Shown: piece after piece, positions 25,850 to 34,591 of the stretch
How positions within the stretch are numbered: the first letter of the stretch is position 1
Layout of the letters: every line of letters begins with the position of its first letter
From: Polysphondylium violaceum
Taxonomy: Eukaryota; Evosea; Eumycetozoa; Dictyosteliales; Dictyosteliaceae
Direction of reading: 5' to 3'
NCBI GenBank assembly: GCA_000277445.1
Contig: AJWJ01000161.1
Coordinates: forward strand, 1-43,270
DNA length: 43,270 nucleotides
Program-made: the position numbers and the translations under genes
Notes under the pieces: generated by a model
Seen by the model: the letters and a program-made list of their open reading frames with translations, nothing else
The model's database searches: none
Told to the model about the DNA's origin: nothing

Positions 25850-26215
25850 CTGGAATGTTTATAGTTTAAACTACATGATTATGATGATATTGGTTGGGTG
25901 TCAAACATAATCATATTCAATACTAAAAGCGAAAGTAAATAATAGTATTTATAATAATCATAGAAATTCTAATCACTTGCATCCTATTATTTTCAATTGC
26001 TGAACTGTTTATGAGTCTCTTTAAGAAATACAAATACTCTGTGTGGAGTTATTATGATCAGAATGCACTTTATAATTTCAATCATTTAAATATAGAGGTA
26101 TCTGAAAGAGGGTATGGTAGAAAGATAAATAGAGGAGATATAGAACATGTTGATGTGGATCTACTGAAATACTATCCAAAGTCAAACCATTTGTAGAAGT
26201 TGTATAGATGTAGAA
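25850..26215 (+). pseudogene. Degraded copy of the ankyrin-like family
   Basis: Positions 25862-25915 match the conserved 5' block that encodes SLKYDDIVDIGWMYKHNH in the intact genes, with small deletions. The frame 26011-26196 (KKYKYSVWSYYDQNALYNFN... RGYGRKINRGDIEHVDVDLLKYYPK) lines up with YKYSVLKYYYEIGF... SGYGKEIRSISFDSIDINLLEYYLE of the gene at 34592. The start codon and everything after about residue 150 are missing. Same strand as the intact members. Confidence 0.7.
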
Positions 26216-26241
26216 AGGAGAAAATAATAGTAATATATAAT

Positions 26242-26286
26242 CCTTAGGAATACATATGCATATTCCCCAGGATTGATAAATCCTGG
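26242..26286. repeat. Two adjacent short inverted repeats
   Basis: 26267-26286 is a perfect hairpin: CCAGGATT, loop GATA, AATCCTGG. Directly before it, 26247-26266 has GGAATA and TATTCC arms around CATATGCA. They sit just after the family relic and about 400 bases upstream of the secreted-protein gene. Function unknown; no target-site duplication or transposase is nearby. Confidence 0.5.
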
Positions 26287-26696
26287 TTATTTTATACTAA
26301 CCCGGTTTATAAAGAGATTTTATTCCTTTATGAGAAGTATCTTTTTTGAATTAGAATAAAGAAGAGTCTTTGGTTTTAAAGCAAAGTGAGGTATGATGAC
26401 GATTTTTTTTACTTCCATAGATATTTTCAGATTTTTTAAAACTCTGCTTCCTTTTGACCGGTTCAAACCCAATGATGATGGTAAAGGTAAAAAAAGATTG
26501 ATGTTAGAATTTAAAATATCTTTTCTTTGTGACACATAGGCTTGAGAATAAAATTTCGGAGCCATCTCCCCAGAGAAAATTTGAAAAGAAAAAAAAGTAT
26601 AAATAGGAAAGGGACTCGATCGTCAGGAATATACATTTTATTTCTTACTTTTTTTACCATTACTAAACAATAACTACAATTACAACAACAGTAATA
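26287..26696. other. Spacer and promoter region of the 220-aa secreted protein gene
   Basis: AT-rich with no convincing gene. TATAAATA at about 26600 lies about 95 bases before the ATG, a reasonable TATA element, and the last 40 bases are A/C-rich as in dictyostelid leaders. Confidence 0.4.
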
Positions 26697-27599
26697 ATGA
26701 AATTCTTAACTTTAGCATTCTTAATGATTATGGTTGCCCTCGCTAGCGCAGGTTGTGCTAATCCATCTGGCTTCCAAACTACTTTTACTTCCAACTCTTT
26801 CAATGTTGCAGGCGGTCAAAGTGCTTATGAAAGTATGAGTGTTTTTTAAACATTTTAATCTTTAGAAATAATATTAATTCATAATCATTATTTAAATCTA
26901 TAGGCGGAATTGTCAATATCGACTTTGTAGGCCAAAGAGCCAGCTCTGTTTTTGAAATCGATATTTCAGGTGGTGAGAAAGGCTCAGGTTTGACTTGGAA
27001 TTTTGGAGCCAATGTAAATATTCTACATATTACTCATAAAACATGTTTATTTAATTAACTTAATTTTCAATACTCTAGCAAACTTCTTATTATTTAAGCC
27101 CAGAAGGGAATGTTACGAAGCCTCATCTTCTGCTCAAATCCCATCTGGTTTCCCAAAAGTTCTCAAAGATATTGGTTCCCTCACCTTTGGTAAATTCCGT
27201 ATGTACCTACATCTATTTCTCTTATTATTATTATTTTTTTTTCAAAAATTACTGTATTTTAACTCTGTTTATTATTATATAGCTGTTGAAATGTTAGAGG
27301 TTGAAAGTGATACCCCAGCTCTTAACCAATCCGTTGTTTTTGATTTAACAAATTGTGTCATGGTTTCGTCATATTTAATCAATGCTGATGAATCAAACCC
27401 AGGTTACGGTACCATCAATTTCTTTAACGTAGGTGTCCCATCTGACAGCGACTTCCAACTCCCACAAGTTTGTATTGATGCTGTTGGTTCATCAAGACCA
27501 AAGATCGGATTCAACCACAAACATAGAATCATTGAAGCCGTTACCCCAATCTCTAAAACTCTTCAATACACATTGAATACTTTCAAAATCAAAAACTAA
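26697..27599 (+). CDS. Small secreted protein of unknown function (220 aa)
   Basis: Inferred exons 26697-26832, 26904-27013, 27099-27198 and 27283-27599. The start gives a clear signal peptide (MKFLTLAFLMIMVALASA) in an A-rich context. The mature part has cysteines in GCANP, RECYEA, TNCVMV and QVCIDA, and alternating hydrophobic beta-like segments (VFEIDISGG, MLEVESD, VVFDLTNC). Exon 3 must start at 27099 after TTTAAG: the earlier TAG at 27076-27078 would put the exon out of phase with exons 2 and 4. AATAAA follows the stop by seven bases. I do not recognise the family. Secretion is the only supported property. Confidence 0.7.
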
Positions 27600-27605
27600 A
27601 TCTTA

Positions 27606-27611
27606 AATAAA
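27606..27611 (+). terminator. Polyadenylation signal of the 220-aa protein gene
   Basis: AATAAA seven bases after the stop at 27599, in AT-rich sequence. Confidence 0.45.
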
Positions 27612-27892
27612 AGATCTCTCGATATACCACATAAACTATATGTAGTCCACCAATTGTATGAGTATGTGTTTATTTAAATTATTATAAATTCTGAAATTTA
27701 TTTGTCTGATAAATAGCTGGTTTTAATCAATAAAATTAGGTTTATCCAAATCTATCATCATTGTAAAACATTTTATATTCTCACTTTTGGTTTTTTTTCT
27801 GGTATGATGATGTTGAAGAAGGGATCTTTTTCTTTTTTTTGTAGTTGAAATCTCTGCTTTGCCAAACAATTTTATTTCACCCACAAAGAAAA

Positions 27893-28740
27893 ATGATCAA
27901 TGAATACTATAAACAGATATTTAGTTACATATATCTATCAGCACAGATATTTGACCAATACAATGTAATCATTATAGTTTAAAATATGACGATATTGTGG
28001 ACATTGATTGGATGCACAAACATAATCATAGAGGTTTAGTAAGAGTAATAATAGTAATAATAGCAATAATTTGTATATACAACCATTCTATTTATTCACA
28101 ATAGTAGCCAATAGTGATACAGAGTTGTTATAAGATACAAGTATTCAGCTTTACAATACTATAACTCAGTTGGTGATTTAGATTTAACGCACATCAATAA
28201 TGTATATGTGGGTTAAATATCTGTTTGATAAAGGGTTTGCAGATTGATTGAGTCATGATTGAGAAAATCAGTGTCAATCTATCGACGGTTTAAACCAACA
28301 AAAATTTATTTCTAGAGATAAAAGAAATTATTACAACAACAGCAATACCCTATTATAGATAGACAAAACATGCAACTAATTGCACATAATGTGCCAACAC
28401 CAATCCCACACTTATTTAGTGTTGACGATGATGATCAGCAACCAAACTAACTTTTCCACTAAGCATAAATGGTCAGGCTTAGACAACAAATAATGGTGGT
28501 AGTATGAGGAGTGAACATCAGCTCCATCAAGGTATTCAGGTTATTCACCAACAAGGGTTCATCCTCAACAACTTGTTTGAAGGTAGATTTCAATTTTACA
28601 TGAGCTTGGCCAAACTCACCGATCCACAAGACAGAGAGATCATTATAGATTTATCATAGGGATCAAATACGCAGAGATTCAACAAGGCTAAGATACTAGA
28701 GTCCTGTTGTCTGGCTAGAATAGTGGCAAATAAAAATTAA
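27893..28740 (+). pseudogene. Ankyrin-like family pseudogene
   Basis: Starts with the family leader ACAAAGAAAA and ATG at 27893 (MINEYYKQIFSY, as in MINGYYKQIFSD at 32538). A frameshift after the first 20 codons and later stops end the frame. Further blocks remain in order: the VDI.WM.KHNHRG block at 28000-28035, NIDVVKYLF-like text near 28190-28225, a PIPHLFSV-like block near 28400-28425, and the segment around 28540-28720 equal to FIYQQGY ... FYRELVKLSSDQDRETIVQLS ... LLSCCL of the intact gene. The middle and the C-terminus are deleted. Confidence 0.75.
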
Positions 28741-28904
28741 ATCATTGTAAATATTCAACAATAAAATTAAAATGTAGGTTTTAAATTAAGATCAAAATAG
28801 AAAAAGGATTCTGAAAATTCATTTGTTAAAGCATGATCAAGATTGTGAGGATATAAAAAGTTTTAATGTTTGTTTTATTTATTTAGATGCGATGATGATG
28901 ATGA

Positions 28905-31900
28905 TTATGGTGCACTCGATGATGATGGTGCACTTGATGATGTTGATGGATCATATTCCTTACATTTTGTTGTTTCATCTGAAACGCTTGGTTCAGAGGG
29001 ATCAAGATGCTCTGGCTTCTTTGCAGATGGATGGGCTTGACTAGTTGTTGCAGGTGGATGGACTTCACTAGTTTTTGAATCAAGTTTTGGTTTTTTATAA
29101 TGGGGTTCAAAATTTTGTTCATCTTCTTGCATTGAATTTGTTCTTCCCCTTTTTTTACTATTAATTTGCTTTTCTGAACATTGGGGAGGTTTAGCATTAC
29201 AATTCTCAGTGACCATTTTTATTGTTGTATCTGTTTCCATTCCAAAAGTTAAATCAATCATAGGGGTTTGAAAGCATGTCTCCGTATAATAATTAGGAAT
29301 AGGGTTCATCATTACCTTTTCAATACGCTCAAGGAAAACATCCTCGACTTCGGACATTTTAAATGGATGAAGGTTTTTAAACCCATCGTTGTAATTTGTT
29401 TCAGCCCAACATTGTATATATGTCCTAAAGCTATTAAATGGGTAACTTTTAACTTCTTTCCGACCAACTTCCTCTTTGAATCTTTCTAAGGTTTTCAAGT
29501 TTATGAAAGAATGATAGAAATTAACCAAGTTGACAATATAATAATGATAAAATCTTTTTCCATCATAGGACTGAAGTCTTTGAGAGTTGTTTGATTTGTT
29601 AAAAACTCTTGTTCGAAAGGCTCGATAAAGTTGATCTATCCATTCCCATTTTTGTTCCATAGAAGCTGGTGTATAAACATCTTCTTCCCAAATAGAAGGA
29701 TCTTCATCATTTTCTTTCAATCCTTTTAACTCTGAGTAAATTTCATTGATAGTAACCGCTTGACGTTCTTCATTGACATGAGTTTTGAACAATGGTTTGC
29801 AATAATCAGTTCGCGTCATTTTGCTGCCTTTTGAACTTTTTTTTAAATAATCCTTTACCTCTGTTGGGTTTAGCTTGTAGAGACCGCAAGTAGGAAATTG
29901 GTCTTTATCTGCCAAACTTGAAACTTTTTTGGGGTTAACTTGGGCATTGGGATAAAAGAATGATGGATATCTTGAATCTGAGGAAGAAGAAGATTTCTTT
30001 GTACCAGAGCTAGATGCACCAGAACCAGTTGCAGGGGGGATAGAACCTGAGATTGGTTCTATAACAGATGGATCAGAATTTGTTTTTTGTTCCATTCTAG
30101 TAAAATCACTGTCTAAAAATTTGAAATTGGTATTTGTAGAATAAAGATTGATGGTATTAAATCTCTTTGTTACTTTTTTCTTTTCAGTGTATATCATTTT
30201 TCTTAGAGCATTGGCTAAATTTTTATCATCCAAGCAAAACTATTATTAAAAATAATTATTAATAAAAGATCAGATATATATATATATTGTTACAACAAAT
30301 GCTACTGCTACTTACAATATTTCCTAAATGGTGAAGTTGACCTTGAACTCTATTTGAATCACCAATGCAAACTCTGGTTGCTTCTTCATTGCTTTGTTGA
30401 TTTCGATCGGCATACTCAACCCCAACCTTTTCGTGTCTACTGGTGGTGTCAAAAAAAGAATTGATATCAACAACGCCCCATTCCATTTTATCGCTAGTTT
30501 TTATGAGTGATGGAAGTTTATGATTTTGATTCTATAAATATTCAATATTGATGTTGTTGTTAATATAATAATAGTAATAAAAATAACAACTGTATTAATA
30601 CATACTTGAGTTGAAACTAAAAATATTTTTTTTTCCAATTGTGATACTGCCAACCATGAATCTATGCCAAATTCGACAGGAGAACAAAGATGAGTATCTT
30701 TTTCATTATTATTATAATGGTTTTGCTTTTCATTTTCTGTACATATTTCATTAAAGAATTTTTCCTTCCATGAATAGTAATATTCAGCGCCTTGTCCAGC
30801 TTTTCCATTTGGTGTTGTTTCTGACTACAACATATTTAAATATTAGTACAGGTTAATGATGATAAATATTTATAGAAAGAATACAAACAAATGGAAAAAT
30901 TGATTTAGCACTATTAAAACAATTGTGTGGCTCAGATTGTGATCTAGGTGCTATATTTGTTGTTAGTATTCGCATCAAAATCCTTCAACAATTATAATTA
31001 TTATGCAACTTACCAAAACCATAAGCTTTAATATCATTTGAAAAGGTCAAAGTTTTATAGCATTTGTCTGGGTAATCACTTTGCATTACATCTAAAAAAT
31101 GTTTTCGTATTGGTTCATCATCATTTTCTGTTTCTACTAAAGCTCTTTTTTCCATAGCTATCTTACAATCTCGAGTAAATTTATAAATCAAGTGTTTATT
31201 TTGGGGGAATATCTGTTTCTTGGGATTATAATTGAACCAAAGAGGGCTTGAATGTTTCGTGCATACTTTATCACCATTTGTTTTAACAATCATTGGCATT
31301 GACACTTGGAATAACTTGACTATTTTGTCATAATCTATATATTGATACTGGTTAATGATTGTTGTGTGTTTAATTCAAATGAATGTTTTACCTACCTGAC
31401 TCTTCAAAATTAAAACAAAAAGCATGTTGACTGGGATTGGTTGAGGTACTTGTACCAAATACACCATCATCGTGTGGAATGGGAAGACTGTGATCCATAA
31501 TGAATCCATGAAATTTTTTGTCATGTGAGATGAGATACTTTGCATGAGCCCTAGAAAAACCCTGGGAGAATGTTGGTTTTTCAAAATTGTCTTTCTTTTC
31601 TTGGATATGAGATCCATCATGATACCATGTTTGAAAGAACTGATTATTATTAGCATCAGGTGTCTTGCAATCTTCATGATTGACTTTTTCAATAAATTTT
31701 TTAAAACCCACACCGTGATGATTAGATTTCGATGTCTATTTATTATTGAAAAAAGAAATATTAATTCAATCATTCCATTGCCATTTGACCTTATTACTTA
31801 CTTCAATGACTGTTTCTGATTCTCCATCATTATAAAACAAAGCATAATTTATTTCATTACTAATGGGTCCAGCTTCTTTAAGTACCATCCACCATTTGAC

Positions 31901-32032
31901 TTTCTTCCATAACAAACCTTTTTCTGTTGTTATAGGAACTTGACAATAATTGTTAAATGTATAATCATCAGCCCAGCATACTGAAATAAAGATACAAATA
32001 ACTATTAAATAAATAGTAATACACCTATTCAT
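28905..32032 (-). CDS. DNase II-like nuclease with long C-terminal extension
   Basis: Seven inferred exons, all phase-consistent: 31802-32032, 31396-31735, 31014-31334, 30889-30950, 30606-30824, 30316-30531 and 28905-30239 (907 aa). Signal peptide: MNRCITIYLIVICIFISVCWA. DNase II features are HAK at 141-143 in FSRAHAKYLIS, DHSLPIP, and HEK at 424-426 in the C-terminal part. The block VCIGDSNRVQGQ matches the human DNase II segment TCVGDMNRNQG. Both HxK motifs are kept, so activity is plausible. The normal family C-terminus is about FCLDDKNLANALRKM (464-478). The same open exon continues for over 400 aa: a Ser/Pro/Gly-rich linker, a mostly helical unknown region, two basic clusters (KKRGR, KKPK) and a Pro/Ser-rich end. 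The upstream ATG at 32098 is not used, because the signal peptide starts at 32032. Extension function unknown. Confidence 0.8.
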
Positions 32033-32081
32033 GTTTTTGATACAAGACGAAAATCCATTAAAAAAAATCTTAAACACTAAA

Positions 32082-32124
32082 ATCACGCACGCCCCCATTC
32101 TAAACCGGCGTGGTGGTGCGTGAT
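32082..32124. repeat. GC-rich inverted repeat between divergent genes
   Basis: Arms ATCACGCAC (32082-32090) and GTGCGTGAT (32116-32124) are perfect complements, with inner GCC/GGC pairs around a 12-base centre. It lies 50 bases upstream of the DNase II start at 32032 and about 410 bases upstream of the ankyrin-like gene at 32538. It is the only GC-rich patch in this spacer, so a protein-binding site or hairpin is possible. Confidence 0.5.
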
Positions 32125-32537
32125 CACCAAAAAAAATAGAAAAAAAAAAAATAATCTCTTTGACTAAAATAGATACACAACATTCTTTGAAACAAAAAAA
32201 CCACGAACTATTTTACTAATATCCAAAACTATAATCGCTCTTAGTTCCTTTTTTTATGATCATTATATCATTTCTCATTTACCAATTTTCAAAAAAAACT
32301 GATTCCATACCTTGTACTATAAGGCATACCCTTTCAACTTTATTTTGTACCCTTCTCTTAACACCGACACATACCACTTTGAGACTCCTATCTGAACAAA
32401 ATGTTTGAGCTTCCCACTTACACAATCTTCTGCCTCGAACAATTATGATCATAATTAAAATTTTTGGAGTTTATTATTCTTTAATTTTTTTACAAAAATT
32501 GGGCATTTTTCTATTTTTTTTACCCCACACAAAGAAA
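32125..32537. other. Divergent promoter spacer
   Basis: AT-rich sequence between the minus-strand DNase II gene and the plus-strand family gene. The last 20 bases (ACCCCACACAAAGAAA before ATG) are conserved in front of other family copies. No other gene is seen. Confidence 0.45.
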
Positions 32538-34457
32538 ATGATCAATGGATACTATAAACAGATATTTAGTGACAAATACCTATCAACACAGATATTCAAG
32601 CATGTTCAACAGATACAACACAATCATAATAGTTTAAAATATGATGATATTGTAGACATTGGTTGGATGTATAAACATAATCATAGAGGTTTATTAAAAG
32701 ATAAATTAAATAATAGTAATAAATATTTATATCTAGATGGTAGAGATTTATTCACAATAATAGCCAATAGTGATACAAAGCTATTTATTCGCCTGTTTGA
32801 AAGATACAAACACTCGGTGTTAAAGTATTATTACGAAGCAGGATTGGACAGAGTTAGTCAAGAGTTGAATAACATCGATGTCGTTAAATATCTGTTTGGT
32901 GGAGGGTATGGTAGAGAGATAAGGAAAATAAGGCTTGATAGAATTGATATCAAGGTATTAGAATACTATTTAAAAAATCAATGGTTGAAGCCAGAGATCA
33001 GTATCTTTACAGAATACCAAGAAGAGTTGCGAAGAGATAATCAAACATCAAGGGTTGATTTGAAGGACAAGATAGAGCTGATAGTGAATTATATACAACC
33101 AACACCAAATAATAATCTCTACAGTGGTGTTGACCAATTCTTCTCCGCGCACATCGAGACACCTATTCCGGGGTTGATGAAATCTGTCGTTCATTTATTA
33201 GATAAAAAAGATACAGTGCAAATAATTAGCCAGTCCCTTAATTTTAATCAAAAATTGACGTTCCAGCAAGCAGTGGATATGGTTCAAGAGGCAGAGGACG
33301 GGTTGATTAAATTAAACACAGCCAACAGTCCGAGTGGCACCAAAACCAATGTTCGACGAAGCTTTTTCAACTATACAACATTGAATAAAAGACTAAAGAG
33401 ACCTGAGGGGTGGCCCTCATGGATTGAATCATTTGGCCAAGAATTTACGAATTGTTGGAACAAATCAGCAAGTAGAATAAGAGTCTCGAACAATGAAATC
33501 TACTATCATTCTAGACACGACATTGATCAAACAATGACAAATGAGCAATTGGATGTAGACAAACAAGTCCATCTCCTCTCCAACCCTATTTCTTCTCTGT
33601 GTGAACTGAATGTAGATGTACAAGTGATCAAATTCATCTATCAACAAGGATACAAGAAATATCCAGAATATATTACACCAGAATTTTATAGAGAGTTGGT
33701 CAAGCTTTCCAGTGATCAAGACAGAGAGACTATTGTGCAGTTATCAAATAGTCCTATTGTGTTTCTAAGCGATTATGAACCAAAAACAATCTTGGAAAAG
33801 AGCATCATATTGCTGTCTTGTTGTCTCTATACAGAGATAGACAACTTGTATTACTATCTTGGTAAATTCAAAGACAATGATGATTTTGATCTTGATCAGA
33901 ACCAAATCAATCGTCTTTTCTACAGTGCCAAGAGATGTGCAATCAAGGTGTTGCATTCACATGGATTTGCATACACTGGCCCAATATCAGACGCTCAAGA
34001 ACTTTACAATTATTGTTGCTTTGACAAGTTTAACAAAGATAGAGTGACAACGTTACTCCAACGTTTAGATTCAGATGAAAGGAACTCGTTGTTGGATCAA
34101 TTAGTCCTCATTGTATTGGTAGAAAACGATTACGTCAGTTTCAAACATTTGGTTGGTAATAATATTATTCAAATAGATATTAAAGACAATGAAGTCATCA
34201 AGTTGGTATCCTATCTGTCCAACCTCAACATACTAGACTACATCAACAAAAACAGATCAACATGTATAAAAAACTATAATGAAGCCACCTGTGCTCAAGA
34301 TATGCTCTCTTTCTTTGGAATGGTCCATAAAATGGCCGCTTTTAAAGAAAATGTAGTCTTGATGGATTATTTGGCAGCAGAGAATTGTCTCGATGTTAGA
34401 GTGAAGAGAAAAGGTGGGAGGAATAATGACTCTCCGGGCAAATGCATTGTCAACTAA
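32538..34457 (+). CDS. Ankyrin-like family protein, 639 aa
   Basis: Single exon. The ATG at 32538 is chosen over an upstream in-frame ATG at 32445 because MINGYYKQIFSDKYLSTQIF aligns with the starts of the other copies, and the leader CACACAAAGAAA just before it is shared with them. The N-terminus resembles the short helical region in front of many dictyostelid ankyrin-type proteins (YKQIFSDKYLSTQIFKHVQQI). Repeated helix pairs follow, such as DLFTIIANSDTKLFIRLFE, NNIDVVKYLFGGGYG and IDIKVLEYYLKNQW, as in degenerate ankyrin repeats. It ends about 120 residues before the end of the 760-aa sister, in a divergent basic tail (VKRKGGRNN). Intracellular, no signal peptide. Function unknown; the family is multigene and duplicated locally. 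Confidence 0.75.
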   Translation: MINGYYKQIFSDKYLSTQIFKHVQQIQHNHNSLKYDDIVDIGWMYKHNHRGLLKDKLNNSNKYLYLDGRDLFTIIANSDTKLFIRLFERYKHSVLKYYYEAGLDRVSQELNNIDVVKYLFGGGYGREIRKIRLDRIDIKVLEYYLKNQWLKPEISIFTEYQEELRRDNQTSRVDLKDKIELIVNYIQPTPNNNLYSGVDQFFSAHIETPIPGLMKSVVHLLDKKDTVQIISQSLNFNQKLTFQQAVDMVQEAEDGLIKLNTANSPSGTKTNVRRSFFNYTTLNKRLKRPEGWPSWIESFGQEFTNCWNKSASRIRVSNNEIYYHSRHDIDQTMTNEQLDVDKQVHLLSNPISSLCELNVDVQVIKFIYQQGYKKYPEYITPEFYRELVKLSSDQDRETIVQLSNSPIVFLSDYEPKTILEKSIILLSCCLYTEIDNLYYYLGKFKDNDDFDLDQNQINRLFYSAKRCAIKVLHSHGFAYTGPISDAQELYNYCCFDKFNKDRVTTLLQRLDSDERNSLLDQLVLIVLVENDYVSFKHLVGNNIIQIDIKDNEVIKLVSYLSNLNILDYINKNRSTCIKNYNEATCAQDMLSFFGMVHKMAAFKENVVLMDYLAAENCLDVRVKRKGGRNNDSPGKCIVN

Positions 34458-34591
34458 TCTGTGCTCTCTTGATAGATATATTTATTTATGTGTTCTTAAA
34501 CCAACTATCGTGTGTAGTTATATTTATTTATAATATTTAATATTTTTTTATTTATTTTTTTTTTTTTTTTTTCTTAGTTTCGTTCGAGAAA

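Noticed and set aside
26460-26470. GGTTCAAACCC, resembling a tRNA T-loop (B box)
   Set aside because: The flanks do not pair as a T stem and no A box or acceptor stem lies at the right distance.
26320-26565. Minus-strand frame of 81 codons
   Set aside because: No family resemblance, A/T-tract derived Lys/Leu content, and it lies in the promoter side of the 220-aa gene.
28883-29197. Minus-strand frame overlapping the end of the extended DNase II gene
   Set aside because: His/Gln-rich shadow of the Ser/Pro-rich tail in another frame.
32445-32537. N-terminal extension of the 639-aa family protein
   Set aside because: Hydrophobic and Phe-rich text not shared with other copies; the conserved leader and family start point to 32538.
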